Source: Tetradesmus obliquus
Taxonomy: Eukaryota > Chlorophyta > Chlorophyceae > Sphaeropleales > Scenedesmaceae
Assembly (NCBI GenBank): GCA_030272155.1
Contig: CP126194.1
Location: 4,083,501 to 4,147,500 of the forward strand
Reading direction: 5' to 3'
Length of the DNA stretch: 64,000 nucleotides
A program made the position numbers and the translations under genes. The notes beneath the pieces are model-generated. The model was given only the letters and a program-made list of their open reading frames with translations, had not been told where the DNA came from and ran no database searches. Positions 12,101-23,567 of this stretch are shown in pieces (positions within the stretch are counted from its first letter, which is position 1; every line of letters begins with the position of its first letter).

Positions 12101-13238
12101 GCCACCTGTACTGCTGCTGGACCCCGCTGACCTGGGTGGCCATTCGAGGTCTGAGTGCAGCACCACATAGCCAGCTGCTGTGATGCCAGCTGCTGTGGCG
12201 GCGGCTGCAGCCGGCGGCGGCGCTGCTGCGCCTGCCCAGTCAGTGTCTGGCAGTGCATTTGTGTCTGTTATCTGCACGGTGTTGGCTGGGCGCCTGCTGG
12301 TGTATGCGCGAGGCTGCGAGATGTGCTTTGTTCTGAGTATGATTTTGAGCTTTTCGGCTTCTGCTGCTTCTGCAATGACTTGCTGCAGGAGGAAGCAGCA
12401 GCAGCGGGCAGCAGGAGAGATTTGGTTATCAGCATGAGCTGCGGCGGTGTTGCTCTCCGGCCATGCAACTTCACTAATGCATGGTGGAATCAGTGCACGC
12501 AAAGCAGGCTCATACGGTGTATGCACAACGCCAACTCTGCAAGCATGATACTGCATCCATACACATACTCCCCGCTGAATTTCAAGTAAGGAACCTGGTT
12601 GCAGACCGTTGAAAAGCAGTTGTCTGTGCAATACAGATGCTTCCAGGCACTGGTGTGGCAGTTCCCGCTGGTCGTTGCAGCAGCAAACCTTGAGGTACTT
12701 CTCGTGCTGTGCGCTAGTCTTGACGCACAGCCTGTGCTTTGGTATGGTCTCAACCACAAGGCTGCATGCACAGGTACGCACAGCGAGGCAGGTTCAGCAA
12801 GCATACCGCCTATTACCGATGCAGTACGTGGATGCGCAGATGCAACAGGATGGCATGCATGTGGGGTGCATCACCTGGCTCCACAGACAGAGAAAATCAT
12901 GCTCTGTACATTCCTTGAGATGGATGTTTGTGTCTTGCAGCAAGCTTAGCCAGTGTGGTATGATGCTGCCCTTCCCATACGCACCTGATGAACCGCACCA
13001 GCATAACATACAACTGCTCCTCGTTGTTTGCTGCCCTGTACGCTGTGGCCTGCGAGTCAGAGTCAACATGTGAGATACAATGTAATGTGCGTGGATCATT
13101 GCAGCATAACGCCATGGGAGCAGCTGTGCAGGCCCCACCTGTGCCTGTAACAGGTCAGCTGACGGTAGTAGTGCGCCAAGGGGATGCTCTGGTTCACTGG
13201 CAGGGTGGGTGCTTGGGAGTTCAAAATCCCAACCAAGT
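11903..13238 (-). pseudogene. USP8-dimer/AMSH-like N-terminal fragment with an apparent frameshift
   Basis: Exons encode the helical USP8-dimer domain found at the N-terminus of AMSH deubiquitinases: LVGILNSQAPTLP, SIPLAHYYR, ADLLQAQ, then ATAYRAANNEEQLYVMLVRF, then ISLVVETIPKHR and HEKYLKQVIAEAAEAEKLK. Splice phases agree between the later exons (about 13010-13075, 12694-12762 and below 12394). Within the first exon, SIPLAHYYR and ADLLQAQ are in different frames near 13160, so one base appears to be missing. No JAMM metalloprotease motif (HTHP..D type) was found downstream; the sequence instead turns into Ala/Ser-rich repeats. Either a decayed AMSH-like gene or an interaction module captured by a neighbour, with a possible sequencing error at the shift. 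Confidence 0.5.
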
Positions 13239-13265
13239 CTGCGGCGTTAGGCAACAGTAGGCAGG

Positions 13266-13600
13266 TCAGATGTGTGCTTCATTCGGGCCCAGGCGCGCAG
13301 CATGCTGTTGAGCTGGCAGGCACGGTGCAAGTGGTAAGCGCAAACCTAAACATATCAGATATGATTGGATGCTGCAGGCGGCCTGCTGCAGCCCACCTGG
13401 GCTGTCTGGCATGGCTGGTGGGTCAGCTGCTGCTGCTGCTGCTGCTGCTGAGGTCGCAGCTGCATCAGTGATGCCATTCAACACCTCACCACTCCATCTG
13501 GCTGGGACCGCCACTGACACTGCTGGCGGCACCTCTGCTGCTGCATCTTCCACGCTAGCTGCATTGCTGTAGTAGTTGCTGCTGCTGCTGCTGCTGCTGG

Positions 13601-13678
<78 letters not shown>

Positions 13679-14408
13679 AGGGTAACACACTATCTGCAAC
13701 TGCAAAGGTGGATTCTGACCGCGCAGATAGACCATGCTGCTGCTCATCGAAGCCGCCATGCCCTGTTCTTCCTGCTGCTGCTGTTGGTTGCCGCACTTCC
13801 CTAGCCATGACGGGCCCTGAGGGTCCCCACTGAACCCCTGAAGCTTCTGCTGCTGATGCTGCTGATGCTGCTGATGCTGCTGTCGCCGCTGACTTGCTGG
13901 TAGTGTAGCCACTACTGCCTGTGCCCAAAAGCAGAAGCTGCATCAGCTGAGCCACACGCTTCTGAACGTACCCGCCCTTGCCCTTCTGCTGCTGCTGCTG
14001 CTGCTGCTGCTCCAGCTCCTGCTGCTGCTCCAGAAGCTGGCACCGTGTCAATTTCTCAGAAGTCGTACCCCTGTTGAAGCTGCTGCTGCCGTCTTCTGCA
14101 GTGTCAGGAGCAGTGTATGCCGCCTTTGCTGCATTGCCAGCAGCAGCACCCTCACCAGCAGCAGCAGCAGCTTCCTCCCTCTCCAGCTCTGCTGCAGCCT
14201 CTGCTGCTGCTGCTGCTGCTGCTGCCACCATGTCCCTGCTGCCGCTGGCACCAGCAGCAGCAGCAGCAGAACTGCCGCCGCTGTACGTAGCACGCAGCAG
14301 CCCCACATCAGCCCATGCAGGAACAACCAGCTTGGTGTATGTTGCTGTCGGCACAGGCTGGCTGGTGACAGCGCTGCTGCTGCTGCCGCCTGTGGGCTTG
14401 CCCTGCCG

Positions 14409-14446
<38 letters not shown>

Positions 14447-16415
14447 GCTGACTGCTTGGCACAATGCAGCTGGCAGAACCAGTAGCAGCAGCAGCCACAG
14501 CCTCAATGCCCTGCTGCTGCAGCTCTTCTGCATCGCTGCTGCTGCTGCTGCTGCTGCTGTCGTCAGCAAGGTACTCCCAATAGCCCCCAGCAGCCGCTGG
14601 TGCTCTTGCTGCTGCTGCAAACGGCACCACTGCCTGCTGAGCGCACCTCCCAATCATATGCAGCACTGCTGCTAGAGCTGCTGCCTGCTGCTGCCGCTGC
14701 ACCAGCAGCCTCACCAGCAGCCGTGTTAAGCAGCGGCTGATCATCACCAGCTGCAGCAGCAGCAGTGTCATCAGCAGCAGGCAGCAGCCCCCGCACCTTC
14801 CAAGCACCATCCTCAGCAGCAGCTTCCAGGTACTGGCCAGTCATCGGAGCTGATGCAGCCTCACTGCTGCTGTTGTGCAGCAGCTGCAGCGGGCCCTGCA
14901 GCATTGCCTGCAGACCATGCAGACTCCCTTTGTACGCCACTAGATCTGCCATGCAATCCAACACCAACTGCGCCCAAGCCTGCAGCAGATTAGCCCGCAC
15001 AGTGTCTGCTACGTCATCCGGCAGATTCGGCAACTGCACTTGCCCCAGCTGCAGTGGCCTGCCACCAGGCAGCACGCGCGCAGCAGCAGCACCAGCCGCA
15101 CTGCCAGCCTCGCCGGCTGCTTTCAAGCCCAGCAGCAGCAGCTGCTGGCTGCACGCACTGCTGCTGCCAGCCACATCCTCCGCCTGCTGCTGCTGCTGCT
15201 GCTCTGCGTTAGTGGCGCTTCCGGCACTGCCGCGTCTTGTCCTAGAGCTCCCAAACCCTGCACCCAATCCCTGCTGCTGCTGCTGCATTGCGCCGTCCTG
15301 CTGCTGCAGCTGTGCAGTCAGCAGCAGCGCGGCTCCCTGCCAGCTCAGGGCCCTGCAGAAGGGCTTGTGGCCTGCCAGGGTAGCGGCCAGGTCCGTGCCG
15401 CGCTGCTCCATACTGCCTGGCACCAAGATCACCTGCGGGTGCTGCTCTGAAAAGGACACCTGCTTGTGGATGGGGCCGGTGTGCTCGCCGCTGTCAGATG
15501 CTGCAGCTGTAGCAAGTTTCGTGCTTACCGCCTGTGAGCTCGGCTGGCGTATGTCACCCGCACCTGCTGCTGCTGCTGCTGCTGGTGGTGCAGCTACTTT
15601 TGCTCCAGCACCTAGGTCAGGCAGGGCGCCGTTGAGGCCCCATAGCTCCCATTCCTCACTGCTGAGCACAGACGCAGCTGCATCATCCAGCAGGCTGGCA
15701 GCTGTCTGCAGCTCTGAGTTGCAGGAGCCCTCCAGGCTGCCAACATAAGCCTGCAGGGTATCAGAGTGTACATGGTGTACACACATGTACACCGCCAACA
15801 ACTGAAGCTTCAAATGCTGCTACAGCCTGTTACGCTTGCTACGCCGCTGAGCGGCAAGTGGATCCAACACTGGCTTGTCGCTCCTGTGCTGTTGTCTGAA
15901 TGGCACAACAGTGCATCAGTAGGGACAACCCGTATACTGATGTGTGCATGCAGTGCTATGGTGTGACAGTGTTGTCTCCATATATGCTTGCCTGCATGTC
16001 GCAACTACAGTGTGTCCCATACTGATCCTGCCACATGAGGGCCTCATGAGCTTCTGCAGCAGCCTGCTCTGAGAGTAGGTCACCCGATGGCAGTCTGGCA
16101 GGCTGGCACACGTCGAGCTGCGTCAGAGAACAATTCTATATGCATATACGTCATCCTAAAAGAGGTTTTGGCTGGATGCAGCACCTGGACTGACCTGCTG
16201 GAGGCTGTCAACACCCGCAACAAACCCGAACACACCTCCAGGGATGCGATCTGCATGGACAGCGCGATCTCCTCGCTGTCATCGTCAGACACGCCCGACT
16301 GACTGCTGTCATCCAGTAGCATACTAAACGCTATGCGGCCATCTTGAAGGCGCTGCCATTGCGCCTTGAGTTCCTCCAGCTGCACCTTGGCGCAGAGCAA
16401 CTCGTCCGCCTCCAT
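13266..16415 (-). CDS. RBR-type N-terminal module followed by long low-complexity ORF
   Basis: The first exon (about 16230-16415) begins MEADELLCAKVQLEELKAQW, closely matching exon 1 of the intact RBR gene (MEADELLFAKEQLQELKAQW). The next, from about 15752, starts AYVGSLEG (AYVASLED in the intact gene) and includes EEWELWGLNGALPD. Then, unlike the RBR gene, about 2.3 kb of open frame follows: poly-Ala, poly-Gln and poly-Ser tracts around helical islands (VRANLLQAWAQLVLDCMADLVAYKGSL; VGLLRATYSGG). Two frames join at YDWE|YLADD if an intron of about 73 bp near 14,575-14,650, flanked by repeated attgggag, is removed. The ORF ends in the PDSPGGLQQAACS module. It may splice on toward the degenerate RBR core at 9.6 kb. 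Function unknown. Confidence 0.4.
13576..13678 (-). repeat. (CTG)n run encoding poly-Ser on the minus strand
   Basis: About 34 nearly perfect CTG triplets on the plus strand, read as AGC (Ser) in the long minus-strand ORF. One interruption (ctggtg) sits near the left side. Confidence 0.9.
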
Positions 16416-18779
16416 GGCTGCCTCGGTCACGATAAAGTACCCACATTTCACTTACGTTTTGTTTGTTATGTATTTATTTGTGTGTGTATGTGCAGGCTGC
16501 ACCCTTTTCCCGATGGTGGCTCAGCCTCTCCGCGCAACCACAGTGGCCAGTGTACTGCCAGCGACTGCGTTACAGGATTTATGTATATCGCATAAAAAAC
16601 ATGAGTGGTTGACACTGCAATGGGTTCTGCAGTGCTAGTGCCTCGGCTTCACGCCAGATCACTGATTCCTTGGAAATGCCAATGGCCCAGTCAGCAGACA
16701 ACTGGTGCAACCTGCCATGGCAGCCTTTGGCATGCACGTGGCTCCGTCCATCAGCAGGTGTCTTGTACTGTTGAAAGTTGAAAGTGTCTACGCCCTCTTT
16801 GCAGGGAGCGGAATTAACGGAGGGCAAAGGACAGGGCCTTAACACCGTGTAACAGTGTCACGGGACTCCCGCCCTTCCCCTACGACGTCTTGTACTCGTC
16901 CATTAAAAGATCAGCGAGTTGTTTTTCGAAGTGTGTCATTCGCCTTTACACACCGCCGGATGTTGCGCTCTGCAGTGCGGCTTTGCTGGTTTACGCATGG
17001 CAATAAAAACTGTAGTGCCCGGCATTCAAAGTAGCATGACTACGTGTCATAATGGTGGCAGCAGTATCCTGCAGTGGAATAAGCGCCAAGTTGCCTGGTG
17101 GCCGTGAGTAGTCTCGGCGGGAAACACGCTCCGTGCGTCAAGAGCGCTGACCGTGGGTCAGAACTGCATCGACAAAATCAACTTATGAAAACTCCATCAA
17201 CCTGATGGTAGAAGTGCTGCGGTCGCAGGTGAAGGTGCACATGCACGTGCAGCCTGCTCGCCATATGTAAACAAAATGGTACAGGGGTCCTGTACATGCC
17301 TGCAACAGCAGCAGCCGGGCTTCGTTGAGTCAGGAATGTTTGAAAAGCAGCATAAAGAGTCACAAAGTGCATACAGGCAGACATTACAAGCTCAAAGCAG
17401 CATGATGCGTAATCAACAGCAGCCGGCAGCTCAGCTGATCCCAGAGCACACGCTGCTTGATGCATGGTAGCAGTTGACAAGGTCTGCTGCCACAACCTAG
17501 CAGCAGCAGGCGCACAAGATGCAGGCAGCAGCCCCAACAAGAGCTCATCTGCCAACATGCACATCAATGTGCCAACATGTTGCTGTACGAGTCAAGCGCC
17601 TTCCTGCGGCCATCAAATCCGCACGTGGCAAGAGGTGCTGTCCTGCCAGCCCACGACACAAGTGACGCTAGCACTGCGGGCAGAAGCTGCGCAGTTGCCC
17701 CGTGGCTGGACCGGGCACAAATCACAGTCAACATACTGGATTCCTAGGATGCAGTAGCCAACCCATGCCACATTGTGGCATGATGTATCGGTGCTGCCCT
17801 CCCCGCCACCCTGCTCGTCATGGGGTCCCATGCATGCAGCCGATTATAAAGCACGCAGTGCTCCGAGGTCCCTTGCTGGGCAGTTCCTCTCAGCGCTTGA
17901 CCTTCAGGTTGAGGTCGCCATGGCAACTAATGGACGCTTGGACTCATCAGCGATGACTTGGGCAACGCGACACGCATGAAGGGGCAGCGCCTGGTAGAAC
18001 TGGGCTGCATGCTTCGCCGCTTGCAGCTCTAGCTTGTGAGGCTGCAGTGGTGGACTGGGCAGCTGCTTGCAGGAGGTCCATGTGGAAAACAGCTCCTGCT
18101 GGTACTGCCAGCGCGGCTGATAAGGCAAAGGCGCTCGGCTTCCAGGGTGCTGCGCTGCTGTAGGACAATTTGGTCGAGAGCTGCTCTTGCAGCTGGTGCA
18201 GCTGGTGCTGCTGCTGCTGAGGTGTCTGTGCTTGGCAGGGCTGGTGCAAGCGTGTGGCCGTCTGGCGCCCTTTGAGATGATGGCGGCAGCATGGATGCCG
18301 CTGCGTAAGCAACACAGCAGCAGCGGCGGCAGAAGCACGAGGAGGCACTAGAGCTCCTCAAGAAGCAGGGTGCCATATGAGAGCAACTAGGTGTGCAGAC
18401 ATGGACAGCTGGCGAGGACGACCAGCAGGAAGAGCCATCACAAGAGCTTTCACTGGGAGGTCACACAGCAACTACCGTTCGCAGCTCGTGGCGGAGGCGG
18501 CAGTTCAGCTGAGCAGCAGCTGATGCAGCGCAAGGCCAGGGCCACTTGGTTTGCAGCGCAGAAGCATGAGCAACCGATGGGTGCTGCTGCACAGGCATAT
18601 GCTGTGGTGCACAAGCACATGCAGTGCATGTAGGCACAGTGTTCAAACTGCCCCTACATCACAGCTTGCTGGTGCGTTTTATATTCTGACCCTCGGGGAT
18701 GGCATGACAAGCGCAGGAGCCACCACAAAAACGCAGTAACCCGCCACACCTGTGGATAAACTTTTCACGCGACCCAGAA
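16416..18779. other. Poorly understood region with two weak minus-strand ORFs
   Basis: Two minus ORFs have non-random residue runs but no recognised family: 16579-16845 (ADGRSHVHAKGCHGRLHQLSADWAIGIS; possible acceptors at both ends) and 17904-18338, whose end reads KLELQAAKHAAQFYQALPLHACRVAQVIADESKRPLVAM before a stop. The second could be the last exon of an unannotated gene. The rest (16850-17270 and 18350-18780) shows no exon-like signal to my reading. I saw no tRNA or rRNA here. Confidence 0.35.
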
Positions 18780-18950
18780 TCAACGCCGCACTCCGCACAC
18801 GCGCAGGGGGTCGAAGGCAGATATGTCCAGCGACTTGCAGCTGCCATGCACGATGAGCTCAGCCACAGCCTGCCCTGTGGCTGGCCCGTTGAGGATGCCC
18901 CAGCAGCTGTGGCCGGTGGCCACATACACACCCTGCACGCCAGGCAGCCT

Positions 18951-19028
<78 letters not shown>

Positions 19029-20108
19029 CATAATCAGCTCAGAGGCAGTGGCTGCATGAAAACCGCATGATGGGCATCTTTGTTCATTGTGAAGGCGAGC
19101 AAGCAGCGCTTCATTCAGCAGCATGCCGTGCACGCAGCCATGCACCGAATGCTCTGGGTATTACTCCACAGGTTGTGCACAACAGCAGCGCCACATTCAT
19201 AGAGGCGCACACCATGCAGCCGCACCTGCCTATCACCGGCAGGCCGTCGCTTGACATCGGCAGGTAGCACGCCTGCTCAGCTTCCACTGCCGCATCTGAC
19301 AGGGAAGACGCAAGAGAGCCAGCCACACCCTGCAGCATATGCGAATACACAAATGATGTCTCTATCAAGAGCCAGTGCACCAACGAAGCGCTTTGGGTTT
19401 GCCTTGCATGGCGTAACCGGGGTGTTTCGCCACTGCTTGGTGTGAGTGCTTGTACTGCCTGATTGACTGCAGTCGCTGGTGAGTGCTGATCGAGCTGCTG
19501 TTTAAAACCAGAAGCACAGCGGCATAAGCATCAGCCTTCCTTGCTTTGCGATGACGCTGTGCAGTGCAGTGCAGGCAGGACACACTCTGCTGTGCTGCAG
19601 CCTCTTCCCACCTTGATGAACTCGCAGCGTGTTGCATCCACTGTGACGCCGCAGGGCCCCTGGCTGGGCACGGCCATGTCCTGCGGCTCCCCGCAGGCAT
19701 ATACAGTGCCATCAGGCCTGGGATACAGCTCTGGCTCAACAGACCTGCAGGGTTTGAACTGTGATTATTAGGCTGTATATACACGTGTTCAACTGAGTGT
19801 TGTTGTTCAGCTTTAGTTGCATGCAAGCACAGGCACAACAGATGCAGCAGTAGGACCAGATCTGTGCACATGTTGCAGGACTTGCCGCTAGGTGCCCCAG
19901 CTGGCGAGCCGCCAGCTGAAAAGGCATGCTGCTATGGGTCGTACTGCTTGTTCTCAAGCGCTTTGATGCAGTTGAGTAGGGTGTCCTGCCTGGCATTGTT
20001 GCAGAGTCAGCAGCCCACCTGCCGTCTGCTGTCCGGAATGAGGTGAAGATGGCCGTGTCACTGACAGGCTCCTTGGGGCGCAGCACCACGCTGTGGTACT
20101 TCTGGCCT

Positions 20109-20152
<44 letters not shown>

Positions 20153-22164
20153 GTTTGCTGTTAATTGATGGCGATTTACTGAGGCAGGAGCAGTATCAAC
20201 AACAACCATTCTGACAGTATTAGCGCGATATATACAGCAGATGGCAGCAGCGTCATTGGGTGGCATGCCCTCTGCACGCAGAGCTGATCATCATTAATGG
20301 CGCGCCTCCTTGGTTGGGAGGAAACATTTTATTTAGATTTTTAAATATTGCTTTTAGTTTTTTTTAGTTTTTTTTAGTCTTCTTTAGTCTTCTTCAGGCA
20401 GCTTGCAAGCCGCAAGCTGCAAGTTGAAATCCGCAAGCCGCAAGCCGCATCACCTGTTGTGGCAGGTGAAGCAGGCAGCCAGGCGCGTGCCGCATCAGTC
20501 CAGGGCCCCATTGCCAGCACCACTGCATCAGCTGGAAGCTCCTCCTCTGCTACTGCCTGCTGCTGCTGCTGCTGCACCTTGACTGCCGTGACGTTGCCGC
20601 TGCTGTCTCTGCTGATGCCTGTCACTGTGGCGATGACAAGCTTGGAGCCTGCTGCTGCTTCTGCTGCAGACATGAGCGCATGGGTCAGCTTGGTCGGGTG
20701 TACCTGTAGGTGGGTATAGCAGGTTGCGCAATGTTTGGGCGTCAGCAAGCAGAGCCAAGAACTGTTTCTTTACCGCAGCCTGAAAAGTCGGCAAGCACAA
20801 ACCATTGTCCAGAACAGCACACACATAGAGGGCCACAAACACACAGTGAAGTCGGTTTTGATCACTAGATAGGCATATATGCCTGCCTGCCTGCATGCTT
20901 GCATGCCTGCCTGCCTGCCTGCATGCTTGCATGCCTGCCTGCCTGCCTGCCTGCATCTACATGTCCCCATTTTTGAATTTTTGAAGTAGCTCACCTGTGC
21001 TGTGGTTGCCTTGCTGCCCAGCCTGCTGCATGCAGTGATGCTGCCATCCAGCCAGTCTGGCAGCTGCGTGGACCTGCTGCCCCTGCTCCTTGATTGCGCC
21101 CTGGATGGCGCTGCCTGCCCGACAACCTGCATAGCACATTGGTGAGCAACTCATCGTGTGTGTGGAGAGCTTGATATGCGCAACAAGGCGCACCCTGCCC
21201 AGCAACCTGCACAACAAATGTGTGGCCATCTCAGACTGTAAAGAACTTCACATGCGCTACTAGGCGCAGCATGCTTCGGCTGCTTGACGCGGCTTGATAC
21301 AACCACACTGTCCTCGAGCATACCTGTATTGTGTGTAGCTGCCTGTACCCGATGGCTTCTGCGCCGAACACATCAGCCAGCTGAGCATGTAGGGCGTAGC
21401 TGTGCCGTGCCAGGGGCCCCACTGGGCTGCCATCATTCCAGTCAAGTGCCAAGAAGCCGCCAGCCTTGCCTGGGACAGGTTCAAGATAACAAGGGCAGCA
21501 ACAGGATGTCCGCGCCAGCATGTGAGCGCTAGGGTTCATACGAATCACGAACACACAAGTAGTGGCAGCAATGCAGCTGCTGAGCTAGCTGCCCTGTCTA
21601 GGATTCATGACAGCCTCAATCTATCTGACAGGCACTCCGCGACTTTCTGGCGGTGCAGCCTGGCAACCTGCAACCACACCGATGCTGATGCTATGCTGTC
21701 ATGAGTATTACAGCTTGGGTGAAACAAGGTAGCTGCTGCAAGTTGATGCCTGGCAGGAGGCACTGTGCTGCAGGCCGCACCTGATGCTGCTGCTGCCACC
21801 GCCTCCCGCTCCACCACTGTTGCTGCCACACCCAGCTGTGACAGGTAGTAGGCAGTTGCTGCCCCCATGATGCCCCCGCCACAGATGACAACCCTGCAAA
21901 GCAATTAAGCGTGTGTGGATTCAGCAGGATGCCTGTGTGCGGTTGGGTGCACAAAAGTGGGGCCGCATGGATCACGCAGCGATGTTGCAAAAACTAGTAA
22001 GACCTCGCGCGTTGAATCAATGCACAAGCTGTACTTGCATGCTGCATGCAGCTGCCCAGAAGGCCTGAAGACGTCTCAGCTCTGCTGCTGGCGCTGCACA
22101 CAATGGAGCGCTGAAGCAGCACAAGAATGTGCCGCAAAACTGTACTTGCATTGCTGATGTGGCA

Positions 22165-22195
<31 letters not shown>

Positions 22196-22245
22196 AGGTT
22201 GCCTGCTCACCGTTTGCTCCCTGCTGCACTAGCGTGTGAAGCCAT
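18780..22245 (-). CDS. FAD-dependent oxidoreductase, TDA3/DadA-like
   Basis: Likely a flavoprotein of the glycine/D-amino-acid oxidase (DAO) fold. Nine exons join in phase: 22211-22245, 21781-21893, 21469-21581 trimmed to 21324-21469, 20995-21126, 20454-20703, 20019-20106, 19612-19744, 19226-19329 and 18780-18948; the third exon is 21324-21469. They give 389 residues. The ADP-binding GxGxxG is VVICGGGIMGAATAYYLS, preceded by a short first exon (MASHASAAGSKR). Other family marks are LPDWLDG, VVLAMGPWTDAA, SSDGLPVIGR and GVYVATGHSCWGILNGPATG, the usual C-terminal FAD-contact block of TDA3-like proteins. The substrate is not predictable. Two introns end in long (CTG)n tracts, one contains a CCTG repeat, and one has a copied acceptor region. 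Confidence 0.8.
18952..19026 (-). repeat. (CTG)25 tract ending an intron
   Basis: Twenty-five uninterrupted CAG triplets on the plus strand, CTG on the sense strand. They run directly into the acceptor AG of the last oxidoreductase exon, taking the place of a polypyrimidine tract. Confidence 0.9.
20110..20148 (-). repeat. (CTG)13 tract ending an intron
   Basis: Thirteen CAG triplets (CTG on the sense strand) directly precede the acceptor of oxidoreductase exon 6. The same intron also holds an AT-rich (TTTTAGTT)-like run at about 20336-20392 and repeated cgcaagc units at 20400-20450. Confidence 0.85.
20879..20955. repeat. CCTG/GCATGC microsatellite in an oxidoreductase intron
   Basis: Alternating blocks of gcctgcctgcctgc and gcatgcttgcatgc, about 77 bp. 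It includes self-complementary GCATGC elements that could fold. Confidence 0.85.
21115..21290 (-). repeat. Duplicated acceptor region of oxidoreductase exon 4
   Basis: The acceptor and first codons of exon 4 (tatgcag|GTTGTCGGGCAGG, exon start 21126) are repeated 80 bp upstream at 21206 (tgtgcag|GTTGCTGGGCAGG). A shorter third fragment lies near 21270. The copied part lies on the intron side. Confidence 0.7.
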
Positions 22246-22794
22246 GGCAAGCACCTGCACGTGAAGCCGCAACATGAGCAGCGGCACGTAGCTAGGCCTG
22301 TAGCCATGTGTTGTGCAGCTACAGCTGACAGGCGGTGTAACGCATTGCTGCAGCCACCTGCAGTACACACCTTGAGGAGCGCCCGATTGCAGTTGGCCGG
22401 TCGGATATTGTGATACAGGCTCTTCTGCTGGCATGGGGGCTTGGATGCTGCGCGGCTGAGCAGCATTGCTGCTCTGATCCAATGCTGTTCCTTGTCAAGC
22501 AGTCAAGCTTCTTGTCGAACTTGTACGCAACTGCTTACACCTCCAAAGGTCCTACCCACACACATTCACCCTCACAGTGCGACTAGAGTTCTCGCAACAC
22601 CCACTCTTGTTATGCCGAAACCCCATCCCTGGAGGTTGTCCTGCCCGGGTGTAGGCGTCACCATCGCCTTGCTGCGCTTGATTATTCCGTCAGCATCTTA
22701 AACGTGTGCTGTTTCACGTATATTGCTGTTGATCGAGCTTAGCCAGTTGGCGAGGTGTCCCTGCTGCTCTACTCGCCTTGCACACTGAAGTTTC
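22246..22794. promoter_or_regulatory. Divergent intergenic region
   Basis: The 549 bp between the minus oxidoreductase start and the plus YfiM/VanZ-like start must hold both promoters and 5' UTRs. No TATA box or other element stands out; the call rests only on gene orientation. Confidence 0.45.
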
Positions 22795-23413
22795 ATGCTG
22801 GCAGCAGACCCATGGCTTGCTCTTGACAAACTAGAGCACTTTCTGTTCTGTGCTTCGATCGTTGTTGCATCCTACGCTGCCCTCTACCGCCTGGGCTGCA
22901 ACCGCAGTGTCAGTTTGTCTGTTGCTGTTCTGCTGTCGCTTGTGGCTGCTGGAGGCAAAGAGCTTGGGGACTACCTGCAGGTAGGTGCACAGCTGAACAC
23001 ATCCGTATCAGATCATGTTGATCATACATGAAACTTCGTATGGTTGCACTTTTCTTTGCCACAAGTCAGCCGCCTGATATGTTTGCTGATGAAACATTGC
23101 ATCCTGCACCTACCCTGGCCTGTCTTGCCTGGCTACGCAGTGGTGGCCAGGCAACCTGTCTTTCAGAGACTTTATAGCCGACTTGGCAGGCACAGCAGTC
23201 GCAACAGCAGCCATCCTAGCACTGCACAGGCCTGCAGCCAGCTCAGCAACACTTGCAGGACTTGCCAGCTCCTTGAGGCCAGCAACAGCACCAACAGCAG
23301 GTGCAGCGTCTGCAGCAGCTGCAGCACCACCCAAGCGGGGCACATACAAGGCCCTGCCTACTGCAGATATAGAGATGGGTCTTGGCAGCAGCAGCACGGC
23401 ATCAGATCGATGA
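22795..23413 (+). CDS. Small YfiM/VanZ-like membrane protein
   Basis: Two exons, 22795-22980 and 23141-23413, join in phase (LGDYLQ|WWPGNLSFRDFIADLAG), giving 152 residues. The layout fits the YfiM/DUF2279 and VanZ-like group: DKLEHFLFCASIVVASYAAL (helix with D-K-x-x-H-F), a helix ending GGKELGDYLQ, then WPGN-S-RDFIADLAGTAV and a third helix. The small conserved polar residues (DK..H, GKE..D, D..AD..G) match the pattern known for that family, whose function is poorly understood. The C-terminus is an Ala/Pro-rich tail. No targeting peptide is evident before the first helix. It ends 155 bp before the methyltransferase start on the same strand. Confidence 0.65.
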
Positions 23414-23567
23414 CCATGCTGCTGTGCAGCAAGCGCAATCAGTCTCGCTCTCAGCAGTACTCCACCTTGCTTCCACTGCCAGCAGCAGCCAGACTGTTAC
23501 ATACGCAGTCTCTCAGCACAACTGTGCCAGCAAAAGGGCTACTACAGTAAATCCTTGTGTCAGCAGT

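Larger units (their letters stand above)
9745..13430 (-). repeat. Segmental repeats of an RBR N-terminal exon and flanking intron
   Basis: A block encoding EERWGLSGALPG, then PARPDSPGG, recurs at about 9880-9960, 10018-10080, 11625-11710 and 11775-11850, with partial forms at 13372-13420 and 15600-15660. It is related to EEWEEQGDLLSDPLQG in exon 2 of the intact RBR gene. Three copies share more than the exon: flanking DNA (an aacag-aggcaggtcag motif, then a catgctgttga motif) is alike near 9745, 11500 and 13250, so units are spaced about 1.75 kb apart. Adjacent (CTG)n runs become poly-Ser/Ala. Confidence 0.65.

Noticed and set aside
11903-12400. AMSH deubiquitinase with a JAMM catalytic domain
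   Set aside because: Only the N-terminal dimerisation part is visible. No metal-binding JAMM motif was found downstream in any minus frame.
13576-13833. Poly-Leu ORF on the plus strand
   Set aside because: It is the complement of a poly-Ser/Ala coding tract and contains nothing but CTG codons.
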